In this document: in pieces, positions 45,960 to 57,731 of the stretch
Layout of the letters: the number at the start of each line of letters is the position of its first letter
How positions within the stretch are numbered: the first letter of the stretch is position 1
DNA from: Symbiodinium kawagutii
Taxonomy: Eukaryota; Sar; Dinophyceae; Suessiales; Symbiodiniaceae
DNA: 64,000 bases
NCBI GenBank assembly: GCA_009767595.1
Contig: VSDK01013833.1
Location: 291,896 to 355,895, forward strand
Direction of reading: 5' to 3'
Made by a program: the position numbers and the translations under genes
The notes under the pieces: generated by a model
Told to the model about the DNA's origin: nothing
The model's input: only the letters and a program-made list of their open reading frames with translations
Database searches by the model: none

Positions 45960-47872
45960 CCCACAGATCGAAACCTGTGGCTCCCAGTCTGCAGGCTTCA
46001 AGCAGCACTGCGGAATCTCCGGAGCCTGGACCTTGCATTGTGGTTTTGGAGCAGGGAACCACCACATCATCCGGGTTGTTGGAATTAGTTAGCCATGTTA
46101 TCCCATGTTTTATGAGATGAGTGAGATGAGTATGAATCTAAGCCAGTATGAGCCTGAGGTACATGTATTCTGAAAGAGCAGGTGACACATGTGTGTTTGT
46201 TCTAATGTTTTCTTTACAAACCCTGAACAATTATCAACATTTGGTGTCATTGATGTTTTCTTTGATGTCTGATTTAGTTTTATTTTTACTGATGCTAATT
46301 TAAATTGACCCAAACAGGTCAACGTTTTCTCACAAAATGATGCCACCCAAACTCATGACAAAAGGGATGGCCTTCATTTCAATATAGATGAAAATTTATT
46401 GCGATGTTTCCAGCGACATATCCTATGCTCCAACAACACATCTCTTTCGTCCCTGCAGTTGCCAAGGACCACCATATAGTAAAATTTGTAATCTACGAAG
46501 CCAGTGACAGGCCAAAACTCAAAACCATAACCATGGACTTGTTCTCAAATACTCCAATTGATATCCTTGGCCACACAGCTGAGCTAGGCCATTTGTGGTG
46601 ATGCTTTGATGATGCCATTAGTCCTCATCTTTTGCCCAAGGTCAGCAACGCCATGGTGTGTCATCTGATTTATTTGATGGTTCGCATGTCACAATGTTTA
46701 GGCTGATCAAACCGCGTGGTAGCAGTGGAGGTACCAATTGCCATTGCTATTGTCAACTGTTCCAGCACTAGTGCTAGGTATTTGGCCCTGAGTTTTCAAT
46801 GCATGAACATGTGACCCGCTAGGTGGCAATTTTCAATTTATGTATGGTCCAAAATTGTTGCCACAAGTTGCATGGAGGCGGCGCAATCTTTCTCACATGC
46901 GGCCGTAGCACTGCCCATGACACCATCGCCTGTCATTGCCTAACCATTCACATTTTTGCTCAGGACATGGCTTCTCCTCGTTCCAGTTCAAGTCGGTCAA
47001 GCGAGTCAAGTGGCTCAAGAAGTGGACAGGCTGGCTGGTGAGTTGGGGGCAAAAATTTGTCAGGCAACAGCAATTTTGTGGGTTGGGGCAGTTGGGGCTA
47101 ACAAATGCCTTGTAATCAATCTGTTTTGCCAAAGACAGTTTGTACCATGCAGCAATTCCAGATGATGTGTTTGCAAATTGCTTACATGATTCATTGAAAT
47201 CAAATTTTCATTGATGGTAGCAGCATGATGCAGCCAGTATTTTATTTTGAATGGGCGCCTGTCCTGGGGTTCAGAATCGATGAGCAGCACATCCACGATA
47301 TCACTTCACTGCATGGATGTGGGCGTCAACGAATTAGTGAGAGTCTTTTTAGGTTTACAGTCCTGAGAGAGATTTTGCCACGTTGTATTTGCAGTGGCTC
47401 CATTTAGAAGGCAGTTGTCCAATCATGTATGTATGTATGTATGTATGTATGTATGTATGTATGTATGTATGTATGTATGTATGTATGGTATGTAGGTATG
47501 TATGTATGGTATGTAGGTATGTATGTATGTATGTTCTACCTACCCTCTTCATGTTCATGTGTGATTTCTGTCATGACTATAAACAAGACTATATCATCCA
47601 TTTTTTTCAAAGCAAATGAAACCACGAATAGGTCCCCAAACCATGCCTTTGGGGACCTATCGTTTTTTGGTTTGTTTTCATGCCCATGTCATGGTAACCA
47701 CCTCACAATGCAACAAAACAAGGAACGCAGCAATGTTGCGCGTGGCCAGGACATAATTTCCGATGCAGCTTCAGATGCAGATTTCTTCCAAGGCAGCTAC
47801 TGCGCTTTGGCACTGCATGCTAAACCAGAGGAAATCCAAGGGTGCATTGCCCAACATTTTCCTCAATCATGA
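45960..47872 (+). CDS. Scattered candidate exons of an unidentified gene
   Basis: Four segments look exonic: about 45960-46073 (SKPVAPSLQASSSTAESPEP), 46459-46598 (AKDHHIVKFVIYEASDRPK then TITMDLFSNTPIDI), 46964-47037 with an internal ATG at 46967 (MASPRSSSSRSSESSGSRSG) and an exact GTGAGT donor, and 47723-47872 (ERSNVARGQDIISDAASDAD then ALALHAKPEEIQGCIAQ). Acceptors are AG after pyrimidine-rich or mixed sequence. I cannot decide whether they form one gene, or whether 46967 is a start codon. No domain is recognised. Confidence 0.4.
47393..47722 (+). repeat. Dispersed repeat, copy 2: (ATGT)n plus the same 13-bp hairpin
   Basis: Begins GTGGCTCCATTTAGAAGG, contains an (ATGT)n tract at about 47426-47535, then TCTACC..CTCTTCATGTTCATGTG-like sequence and the perfect inverted repeat 47628-47640 / 47648-47660 with loop CCATGCC. 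Colinear with the copy at 36068-36440. It ends just before a candidate splice acceptor at 47722. Confidence 0.9.
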
Positions 47873-49293
47873 GTTGATCATGTCACATGTCACATGATTT
47901 TTCATGGCCATTGATTTTGTTGCACTTGATTTTTATTTCCTTTAGAAGTTGTTCTTGTAGATTTTCCATTCCTTTCCATTACTCCCCAGCTGCGTAGTAT
48001 TCACGGATCACAAACTCCGTGTTCATCGTGGTTTTCGGGTTTGGTCTTTGACAGGCAATATTTTGCTAAAGCCATGGAAATCATGGCATGAATCTCCACC
48101 AGTACTACCGGAGTTATTATCTATTGGTATTTCAATATTTCAGTGTGGATAGATTGCAGTGGTGCTGTTTGAAGGTTCCCATTTCCCATACCCAAAGTCA
48201 AATCATTCAGGCATAGCGGCATAGCAGTAACAGTACCACCTGTGTGTTTGTTGGTATGAGCCAGCCATTCCGAAGCTGGTCAGCCAATAGTCATTTAACT
48301 TGCAGCCGGCGCAATACAGTAGACAGTAGCATTAAACTACCAAGATTCAAAGAACTAGATAAATTTAAATTAAGATGACATCGTATCATTTTGAAATCAT
48401 CATTTATCATTCCATTAATATTTTAAGACTATGTATTTTCGATATGTTGGAAATATGGTTTGCAAACCGTTTGTCCACTTCACATGTTGGGATTGATGAC
48501 ATTTACTTGATAGAGCGCGCGGTGGCAAAAACCCACGGGTCACATTAGTCACATCTGGTTTCTTTCCCCCAAATCATAGTTTCACATGTGATGTAGTTGA
48601 CCGTATGAACTTAGTGGACTCGCAACGCTATGGACAAGATCAATCCAAGGCCTCACATCAATGGATACATAATTGATAGTTGAAAGTTTGTTTTACTTGC
48701 ACCTCCGTATATGAGTACATATACACCTTCATGTTTATGAATATCAGCAAGAATGTCCCAGTCCCATTCCCTGTGGTGCGTTGAGACAGTGGAGGCTGTT
48801 TGGAAACACAGAAACACAAGTGGTGTGAGAATGACGATGTGTATTTTCCATTGTTATTGAGTTGGAAGACTGTAAATCTATGTTTCAGAAACTTTCCTGA
48901 ATAGCGTTGGTTTGTATTGATGAAATAAATGATAGTTGTTGTCAGAAGTGTGCAGGTATGATTCTTGGACATTGTTCATACTCCCGTCCCTGTCATTGCA
49001 AAGACCGTTTGTCCCCTCCCTTGCTTGAGGTGCATAGCTGCTGGGAAAGTAGTTGACAACGGCAAGTGGCAAAGCAGAATGAATCAGGAAAATAATGGCG
49101 CTTGCACACCTGGCAGCCAATGTTGTGTATTGGCGGGTATTGGTGGGTGGCATGGCGCGCAACCTATCATATCGTAGTGTTCCATGCACCAACTGGCTAT
49201 CAAGGAACACTGCACTCTGTCATGTTGCAAGTTTGCAGTTCTTCTTGAACCATTGAGAACGAAACAAAATCTGGATTCGCGCAAAACTTTGCA
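47873..49293. other. Mostly non-coding; weak exon candidate at about 48994-49140
   Basis: AT-rich. The segment near 48994-49140 reads TVCPLPCLRCIAAGKVVDNG and further NQENNGACTPGSQCC, a Cys-bearing frame after tgcaAAG, without a clear donor. Nothing else supported. Confidence 0.35.
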
Positions 49294-49310
49294 AGCCTTT
49301 TGGGCTGAAG
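49294..49310 (+). promoter_or_regulatory. Relic spliced-leader sequence in the 5' leader of the next gene
   Basis: AGCCTTTTGGGCTGAAG matches AGCCATTTTGGCTCAAG, the 3' part of the dinoflagellate spliced leader, at 14 of 17 ungapped positions. It lies 40 bases upstream of the ATG at 49350, the expected place for a relic leader in a gene whose mRNA was once copied back into the genome. Confidence 0.6.
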
Positions 49311-49349
49311 AGTTTCAACTGTGAAGCAGGCTAGCAAGTTTGTCGAACC

Positions 49350-52300
49350 ATGGCAGATTCCGGCGACGAGGGTGAGAACACCTGTCGTCACTGCAAGCAG
49401 GAGTTTGGCTCTGATGATAAGGCGGGGTGAAAACATTTATGATTTATTTATGATTCATGATTAAATTATGATTAGTTAATATGCGCTGAACTCTGTATGC
49501 CCTCAATTGTTTGGTGTGCTGTGAGTGAGTGGTGATTGGTTGAAGTGAATGTTTTAAGTGAATTCTTCCTAGAGGGTCAACGGTCAACGGTTCAACGTGA
49601 GCAATTTGGGCAATCATGTTCGATAGATTGATTATGCTGAAGTTTTATGTTTTTTTGTAGTGGCTATCTGACCTCTGTATGTTTGTCTTGTTTTCTTCTC
49701 CGAGCAATGCCTTGACAGACATGTGACATTGACGTAGACAGTAGACATGAATCTGGAGTTGTTCCATTATTTCGATGCCAACACTTCTGATTTTCCACTT
49801 ACACATACACATACAAGTCATATGTCGCGTTTTTTGTTCAGCAAAGGATGCCCCGGTTGCATTCCCAGGTTTGTATTTTCCAAGTTGGATTCTGATTTCT
49901 TGCTGACTGCAGGACTCGCCGGAAGGCTCCGAGCCAGTTCTGGTTCTGAGGGCGAAGGCAACTGCTTCAATATGCGGTACGTGCTTCTATGTGCAGAGGG
50001 GCAGCTTCCAGGTGTCACAGCAGGAAATGGCACGGAAGATGGCAGAGCACGACACCGTTTCAGAGAAGTTGCTTGGTCCTGGGTCAAAATTCATGTGGCA
50101 TGGAGGTCTTGATTTCGGAGCCCCTTTCCATGTGTGAATTCCCTTTGGCTTTGGACTGCGTTGTCATGGTGAATATCAATATTGATACCGATTCATATTC
50201 AGATGCAATGTTAGTGTCATTGATTCTTGTCAGTGTCATCATTGTCATTGTCATTGTCATTGTTTTTGCCGAGCCTGTCAGGCTGTCATGCAAATATATG
50301 ACCAACATTCAACATCATATTCTCTTCACTTCTCAAGGTTTCTGGATTAGCAGTGCCAGCCCGGCTCAGGTTCATGTCCTTGAGATCTGACAGGGTCAAG
50401 GCAATGGTGGCCCATCCAAAGAAAAAAGCACGTCACGAAAAGGTTGACATGGAGCAGCTTGTGAAAAAGAGTGAGCAGAAGTACATTGATTTCCAACATG
50501 TGCGGAGCTTTGTCCGGGCACTGCTTTCCGTTTTCGTTGGACGATGTATACACACTGACAATTTGAAAGATTTGTAATTTCTAGCACTTCTTTCTTTAGT
50601 TTCAAAGTGTGGTTGCTTCTTGCATTTCTCTTGGGTGTTGTGCAGAATGATTCTTGTCTTCTCTTCCCTTGCATTGAAATTGTTTGTCCTCCAGAGGTCA
50701 GCAAACTGGTGCCGATCAAGGAGTACCTCAGCGACTATGCCAAAGTTCGGAAAAACTTCCGAAGCGAAAAGGAGCGCAAGGACTACATCACGAAGAAACT
50801 GAAATTGACCATCCAGAAGGACCCTGTCAAGAACACCTTGTGCGTTCCTGTGCAGCAGGATACGTTGATGTTGGCTGGCATGCGCATGGCAGCAGAGCGC
50901 GTCAAGAAAGAGAACCACGAGAACAAGGATGATGCGAAGGAAAGCTTCAATAAGGCTGCTGATGAATTGAAAGGCACGACGAACTCCAAGGTGGGGCTGT
51001 GGGAAGGGGGCATTTGCAATCAGTATCGTTGTTCCAGCTAAACTGGCATCAAACCATGTGACCGAAGCCTAGATCAATTGTATCAGATCGGATGGGTTTG
51101 AATCATTTGCAATGTTCACAGTGTGAATTTTAATTTCCGAAGCCCTCATATTCACGGACTTTATTGATGTAATTAATGCCAGGCGCCAATGCCAATCTGG
51201 GATAGATTTTTCCAATACTGTGTACAAGGTAGGAGCGTGTTCACAAACACACAGTAGTTCAGACATGTGATTTGATATATGCTGTTGCATTTGCGCCCGT
51301 ATCGATAATGCCAGTTGTTGTTGACTTGTCACTGGTTGGAAGATGTAGCTGCAGAAATCAAGTTCAAGAAATTGTGACTTACTTTTTGTTCTAAAGCTGA
51401 GATTGTAGAGGACCTTGTCATTTATTTACTACCGCATTAGGAAGCATTGTCAAACGTGATATCTATGGATCATTGATGTCCTTTGCCTATCCCTAGCAAA
51501 GTGCCGCATTTTCTTTCTCAGCCGATTGAATCCCAACCTGAAAAAGATGTTTTTAGTCCAGCCATCAGCTCATTGTTCAGGCCCACATGATTTGATTTGT
51601 CAACCCGCAACAAGAATGATGCTAAGTTCATGGACTGTTGGCAAGGCTGGTAGTGGTTTTATTGTTTGAATTTCTGGTAGCGCTCACAAGCCACTTCATG
51701 GTATCGGTATTTGTCAATCATTTGACCCCCAGAACTGATGCAACACCAAGACCTTAAGTTTTTTGTGTTCATCTTCACCGCTAGCGATTCTATATAGTGA
51801 TTTGAATATGATATGAATACGAATGATGCAAATTAATGAATCCATTTGCTAAGTTACCAAATTGATCCAAATTGCTGCCTTACCCAGCCCGGGCATCTAC
51901 TGGATTGAAAACGAGCTTGGTCCTTCAGGAAGACATTGAGCGGGCTGAGAAGGAGGCCATGGACAAGAGCAGCGATGGCAGCTCATCCTCGGACTCCAGC
52001 AGTTCGGACTCAGAGAAGTCATCCTTTGGAGTTGCCAGTGAGAAAGGCACGCCTAGCCCGAAGCGAGCTTGCAGGAGGAAGAGCCTGCCAGCAAAGGCAA
52101 AAGCAAAGTCAAGTGCTGAGAAGTCAAAGCCCAAGGGAACTGCCAAGAAAGGCAGTACTATCAGGGTTGAGGTTGAGAAGTTCAACTCGGCCATGGATGC
52201 GAGCCAGAAGCTTCTGCCCATGCTGATGGAGATCAAGGCTGACACTTTGTGGAGGTCGTGCATTCGACAGCATGAGGTCGAACGCCGGCTTGCCAGAGAG

Positions 52301-54110
52301 AGTGGGATCGTGTCAAGCCTTCAGACCGCAATGGATCCTGCTACAATTCCCAGTGAGGAGAAGGAGAAAGCTACAGAGGTCATGGAGGCAATCCACCTTC
52401 AGTGCAACTTCATCCGGAACATGAAGGAGGTTTGTCGAAGCGTCCGGTCTTGCAAATCCGAGGACTTCATCACCGAGGTCAAGTCTCCCGACGCATCCTT
52501 GACCAAGCTACTTTGTGCGGACGACTTTTCAGCTGGCAAGGGTTTGGCGTCTGAACTTTCGACTCTCAAGGACATGTTGCACTTTGTGGGCAAAAAGCTC
52601 ATCGATGTCAATGACACTTGGTGACATCAGTGATTTGAGAAGTCCCCGGGTATGTTGCACAGCATTTCTCTTTTCACATTAACAAATTGACACACTGTCA
52701 AACGCCTTGTTTGGAAAACCAACTTGTTCTCCTTGGTTCAAGAATGTAATGTAAGCTAAGATCGTGACATATCACGTCGCATTTCCGCAAACAATTGCAA
52801 ATTTTTGTCTACAACAGATTCTTAGTGACAACAATGACAATGATCAGTAAAAGTTTCAGCAAAAAAATGCAATGATATTGGAAAATTATGATTCCATATT
52901 TTGGCAGGCCGACCACTAGATGCATTGTCGTCAAAGCAATGATTCCATTTGAGCCCACCAGCTGGTGTTCATCATATGATGCATTCTTGGCCAGAAGTAG
53001 TTGTAAACCTTGTGGGATTTGAGTTTAGTAGCGGTCCGTAACTTGACTATCAGTTTTCAAAGGGGTCTTGTAGCTCAGTGGCCTTTACACGCAAAGAAAC
53101 ATGTGCTGGTTGCAAGAATTTGGAGATATAGGCTATAGGCTATAGGATGCTTAACATCGCATGACATGACAACCATGACCATGACGCAACAAGTGGCTGT
53201 AGAGGACTTCAACATTAGCAACAGACTCCACGTGCTAAGGCTCCGGAATTTTTCAACTTCATCCGGACCTATGCCAAGGTTGACTCCCCCTGCACTTCGT
53301 TCTGCTTCCAATGGTTCTTGACTACCATCCCACTTGAAAATGATCAGAGAGGGAAAGTCTGGGCACTCTTGTTGCTGATACAGCAAGCCCTAGTCCATGA
53401 CTACTTCGACAAGATTCGAAGTGGTGCCACCGTGGGTGATGTGCTGAAGTCTCTGCCAAACGATTTGAAACAACATGATCTTGGCGACCCAAAGAAGTGG
53501 ACACTTGGACTTTTATTAAACCAACATCAATCAGCAATTTCAAAGCAATGCCTGAAATTACATGTTTGAATGAACATGTTTCAGTAGACACGTGCTCAGT
53601 TCCCAGCTCAGGCATTCAAGTCGTGTTTTGTGTCGTTTTTGTTACTAGGGTCATATGACATGTCTTTCAGAAACATACGGGCTAGAAACATCTTTGGATA
53701 CAATGATACATATTAAAATATTTTTTTGGGGGTTTCCTTACTAAGTATCAAAATGAGACATGTAAGCAAAATGGAATGGAAAGAAAACCATAGATACCAA
53801 AATTCAGGACGCATGACTTCATAAGTGCAAACATGATTGCGTTCCTTACAACATATACTGACCATGTCAGCTGTAGCTGTGGTGCCTGCTTGTTTTGAAG
53901 GTTGCCAAAGCCTGATGATGCAGACCAGCTTGAGCATTACCAAAACGAATGTGGCCTCTCATTTCAAGTGGTGGCGGACTTTCAGAAGGTCCTGGTATGT
54001 GTGGAGATGCAGAAGGCGGAGGTTGACAGAAAGTATGTTGTGACGATGGCCGGCTTCGACAGCTACTCCAACAAGATCACCGATTGTGTGGGAGGGCAGC
54101 CGGATTGGAG
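49350..54110 (+). CDS. Multi-exon protein with N-terminal CxxC zinc-binding pairs, Ser/Asp stretch and helical exons
   Basis: Exon 1 (49350-49421) starts at ATG and encodes MADSGDEGENTCRHCKQEFG; it ends AAG|GCGGGG, a GC donor. Exon 2 (49913-50105) gives SICGTCFYVQRGSF, completing a CxxC...CxxC arrangement. Exon 3 (50354-50535) joins in phase (G|TG) and is basic (AHPKKKARHEK). Exon 4 (50697-50990) is helical and charged, ending before GTGGGG. Exon 5 (51929-52606) has a phospho-site-like DGSSSSDSSSSDSEKSS, a Lys-rich patch and a helical end (MLHFVGKKLID). Exon 6 starts at 53240 (APEFFNFIRTYAKVDS) and exon 7 at 53911 (PDDADQLEHYQNECGLSFQ). Exons 1-6 keep phase as given; the end of exon 6 and the gene's 3' limit are unclear. 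No known family; nuclear location is a guess from the basic and acidic patches. Confidence 0.6.
50991..51928. other. Candidate intron
   Basis: AT-rich with no supported exon, ending in tggtccttcAG at 51928. Confidence 0.45.
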
Positions 54111-54760
54111 GCGCTAGGGTACTGGATTGAATGGGAGTGCCCGTCATGTGATGTCATGTGTCTCAGTGCGTGGTGTCCTTCTGAAGTCAAATGTCGCTCT
54201 TTCATCTCAAGGCAAAACCAACAGAAAGAGACACGCACACATCAATAAGATGTGATTTGATTTTGGATTATAGACTATAGACTATAGACTATAGACTATA
54301 GACTATAGACTAAAATGATTTTTTTAGCTCTAACTTGAACTATGACTGTCTCTCTACAACAATTCAATTAAATCTATATTTTATATTACTTCTTGATTTT
54401 TCAATGTATTGTATGTGAAATATTTTTTCAACATTTTACACTATCAGATCACTTCATATTCAAACATTAACATTGATCTTATCGGTGCGCAAGTTCAGGC
54501 TGGACAGTCTGGATTGTTTACCATATGGTATGTGGAGGAAACCGGAAACCCTTTAATGCTTGGCCATCCATGCAAAGAGAAGATTATAAGATCATGCATT
54601 CATTTTACCATTTGCCATTGTTGAATGTCACGGATTTACATTGCATTTTAAACATATTGTTTTGTTCAGTTTTCTGAGCTTACACGTGGACATGCATTCT
54701 AGATTCAAGCATCGGCAAGTGTAGATTAAGAAACAAAAGCTATAGGCCTCGTGGTGATTC
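54111..54760. other. Non-coding spacer with a heptamer repeat
   Basis: AT-rich; contains six TATAGAC units at 54269-54310. A short open frame at 54409-54624 (GAQVQAGQSGLFTIWYVEET) may be a minor exon but has no firm boundaries. Confidence 0.4.
54269..54310. repeat. (TATAGAC)6 tandem heptamer
   Basis: Six perfect units. Two-unit versions appear at about 53128 (TATAGGC form) and 57504. Confidence 0.95.
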
Positions 54761-55402
54761 ATGGCTGTGGGGCGAAAGCGGTACTTTGGCAAGCAGCCGG
54801 CTGAGCCTTCTGACCCTCAAGCTCAGCTTCCAAAATCCAAGAGCCAGAAACAACAGAGACGGAAGAAGGCCGAAGCAAAGGAGAAACGGAAGAAGGAAAC
54901 AACTCCGGGCAAGAAACTCACAGAGCTATCTCTGGCAAAGCGGGCCGGCTTAGTGAAGACTGCGCAGCGCCCATTTGCACTTTTCTGCAAAGAGAGAAAA
55001 TTGCGAGTGCAGGATGCAAAGGAGCAATGGGCTCGCCTGAGTGAGTCAGAAAAGGATGAAATTGCCAAGATGTCCAAGGCTTCCTTTGCGGAGCAAAGGA
55101 GACAAAGCAATGCGGCAGGTGTTCTTTTGAGAAAACGGCAGATGACCATACAAAATGATGCAGCAGGTGCCCTGCAGCCTTCTACCAGGCGTCCACGAAA
55201 GATGGCCAATGTTGGGGGGTATGCAGTTTTTCTCAAGTCTGTCAACAAGAGTGCTGCAGAGGCCAGTCAGATGTGGCAACAATTGCCTGAAAATGAGAGG
55301 GCAATTTTCCGTGAGAAAGGAAAGGAGGAGCAAGACAATGTCAACAATGTCCCTGAAAATGCTGCGGGGGTTGCGTCGTCTTCGTCTTCGGAGGCCTGCT
55401 AG
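54761..55402 (+). CDS. Protein with two HMG boxes
   Basis: A single open exon of 213 codons from ATG 54761 to TAG 55400-55402. The N-terminus is basic (KSKSQKQQRRKKAEAKEKRK). Box 1 is at about residues 67-115 (AQRPFALFCKERKLRVQDA, KEQWARLSESEKDE, KASFAEQ) and box 2 at about 150-195 (NVGGYAVFLKSVNKSAAEA, MWQQLPENERAIFREKG); both keep the aromatic/Trp pattern of HMG boxes, box 2 more diverged. The end is an SSSSSEA tail. HMG-box proteins bind and bend DNA in the nucleus; dinoflagellates, which largely lack nucleosomes, carry many. A donor before the stop is possible (TCGGAG|GCCTGC), which could join it to the exon at 55450. Confidence 0.8.
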   Translation: MAVGRKRYFGKQPAEPSDPQAQLPKSKSQKQQRRKKAEAKEKRKKETTPGKKLTELSLAKRAGLVKTAQRPFALFCKERKLRVQDAKEQWARLSESEKDEIAKMSKASFAEQRRQSNAAGVLLRKRQMTIQNDAAGALQPSTRRPRKMANVGGYAVFLKSVNKSAAEASQMWQQLPENERAIFREKGKEEQDNVNNVPENAAGVASSSSSEAC

Positions 55403-55449
55403 TTGAATCAAACATGTTCATGGTTCATGTTTTTATCATTTTTTCTCAG

Positions 55450-55543
55450 GGGTTCTGACCAAGACCTTGACCACCATCATGCTTGCTCATGATGATCTCT
55501 TGGCATTCGTGATTAATAGCATGCATCTGGGAAAGGCTCAGAG
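55450..55543 (+). CDS. Candidate 94-bp exon between the HMG-box and kinase exons
   Basis: Follows ttttttctcAG and ends CAGAG|GTATGA. The only open frame reads VLTKTLTTIMLAHDDLLAFV then INSMHLGKAQ. It could link the HMG exon to the kinase through a 19-base micro-exon at 55598-55616, which would restore phase; that link is speculative. Confidence 0.4.
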
Positions 55544-55930
55544 GTATGAATAGGTGGGGAGATCACAGTTCATTGTCATTGTTTTCAATCTTTGCAGGGC
55601 ACGTTTCAATCATCAGGAACATTCATAAACATTTCAATGATATGCATGCACAATGCTGCATAGATTTGATTCCTTCTGGACATGTGTTTATGACTAGTGT
55701 GTTGAGGTATTTTTTGTTTGCGTCCAAGAGTCTCCAGTATGGGAGTGATTTGATATTTGATTATCGGGGATTTGGTTTCCAGATCGTCAACGCCGATACC
55801 ATAACAAATGTCAAATCTAAGTTGCGTGCTTGGACTTGGGTTGTGATGCTAACATGAGCATAATCATTGCCCACAACATCACCTCCAACAATGCTTTTGG
55901 TTTCAAAGTGTTCTTTCTTGGCTTTGACAG

Positions 55931-57136
55931 GTCGCCAGAACACGTTTGGGTTCCTACATCATCAAGAAGACCTTTGCGCGTGGCAGGGGGGCATATGGGG
56001 TGGTCTACCTCGTAGAGAACCCTGTGACTTTGCGCGTTTCTGCCGCAAAAGTTGAAACCGTGGAGGTCAGCTTGCGTGACGAGGTATCTGCCCTTCAGAA
56101 GCTCAATCATGAAACGATTTTGCCAGTGATCGACAGCTGCTTAGTGCCTGGGGGGTTCAGCTACTTTGTGATGCCATACGTGCCTAGCTCCTTGCACCTC
56201 TGGCTGTATCAGCGGCATGCCTTTCCCCATGCGGCCCAACTGGCATTGTCCTCGCAACTGCTTGATGGGCTTGGCCATATCCATTCTCGAAGCATTGTTC
56301 ATGCCGATGTAAAGCCGTCAAACATTCTTTATGACGCAGTCCGGCAGTCGTTTTTCATCATTGACTTCGGATTGTGTTACACTTTGCCGGTGCCTTCCAA
56401 ACGGAAACGAGCAACTTAGCAGCAATAATGGTTCTATGGTTTGTAACTTGAGCGCGTGGCATCAATCCCATGGAAGACATGCCTGGCTGGTCAGGTCAAA
56501 CAATCTGCCCAAATTGACAGATTAGATTAGATTGCCAAAAGCGGTTCAAACAAAAACATTATGCAGTCATATGCAGTCCAAATAGAAATAGTCAGAGTGA
56601 TAACGTGTTTCTAAGAGGTCTTGGATGGCTGAAATCAACAAATGATCACTCCACAACGTTGATATGTTTGATAAACTTACATAGATCATAGATCATTTCA
56701 TATATCAAGAAAGGATGTATTTGTTGGAGGTTTGACATCAAACAAACCATTGATTCTTGATAATTTCCACTGCCTTGTTCTCATTGTCTAAGGATTGTGC
56801 TTACACGCTAAGCTACCGTCCCCCAGAACTATGTGTGAAAGATGCAGATATGGAGCTCTTGCTGACGCCGCTGTGTGATGCATGGGCAGCAGGCATCACC
56901 ATCATTGAGTCGGGCAATGATGGTAAGTTCTTCGATGGAGACACTGATGTCCAAATCATCAAATGCATTCAGGACTTTAATTCAGATGCAATCAGTGGGG
57001 TAGCAGGCCCACAAACAAGGAAGTTGAGAGAAGCCTGCAAGCGATTGCATCCAAACATCCGATTTCCAGTCAGTACGTTGATAAGGCCTGCCGGGACCAG
57101 ATCATTGGTCCTTGCGGCTTTGAGCAAAATCAAGAG
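55931..57136 (+). CDS. Protein kinase catalytic domain (CMGC-like), two exons
   Basis: Exon A 55931-56389 and exon B 56793-57136, joined phase 0 across a GT-AG intron of 403 bases placed in the activation loop. Numbering from 55931: glycine loop GRGAYGVVYL at about 18-27, the ATP-site lysine in SAAKVE (K40), catalytic loop HADVKPSN at 124-131 (D126, K128), DFG at 145-147, then LCYTLP | DCAYTLSYRPPEL, and CDAWAAGITIIE of helix F. The catalytic Asp, Lys and DFG are all present, so it is probably active. HAD in place of HRD and the YRPPEL ending resemble PRP4/DYRK/CLK-type CMGC kinases, which act on serine/threonine, often in splicing. Exon B ends phase 2 and fits the exon at 57732, so the kinase domain appears to be the front of a longer protein; the C-lobe after helix F is short and diverged. 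Confidence 0.8.
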
Positions 57137-57731
57137 GTAGATGAATGGGACAAGTGATTGAGTTGAAGATCCACGACTTTGCTTCCATGTGCGTGGGAAG
57201 CGCGGGAAAAAATGTGAGTGAGTGGGTGTTTGGAACATTGTTTGGAGTCACGGAATCACAGATGTCAGGTGTCACTGTTGGATAGTGAAGTGTCATAGTC
57301 CATAGCATAGTCCATAGTTCTTTGCATTCAAATAGATCTTCTAAATCAGCATCCATAGATATGGTATGGGATAACAAATTGGGGTTCAACGAACAGTGTA
57401 ACTAACTTAGACATAGACATAGAATATTGACAGGAAATAATACCGTACTAGAATAATCTGATAGGGCCGGCCTGACAATATAGTAATTGCTTCCTTTTGA
57501 ACAGGCTATAGACTATAGACTCAAGAAGGGTATTTAGAGATCAACATATCGTAGGCCTGTGGGCAAGATAGAATAAGAAAGGGTTCCAAATTGCAATTTT
57601 ACTCACGGGCAGTTTTCAGAATCTATTTTCTGTAATCATGTGAGAACATCAAATCAGTCTGTTGAGTCTGTTGTCACTGTTGTCCAATGTGGCTTGTGGA
57701 ATTGTGGTGGGTGCTGCCTCCGGTGCCACAG
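57137..57731. other. Candidate intron
   Basis: Starts GTAGAT at 57137 and ends ggtgccacAG at 57731. AT-rich, no coding evidence. Confidence 0.5.

Noticed and set aside
53066-53125. tRNA-like A box (TAGCTCAGTGG) in GGTCTTGTAGCTCAGTGGCC
   Set aside because: The D-arm partner and a proper B box (GGTTCGANTC) are missing and no cloverleaf forms; at most a decayed tRNA-derived fragment.
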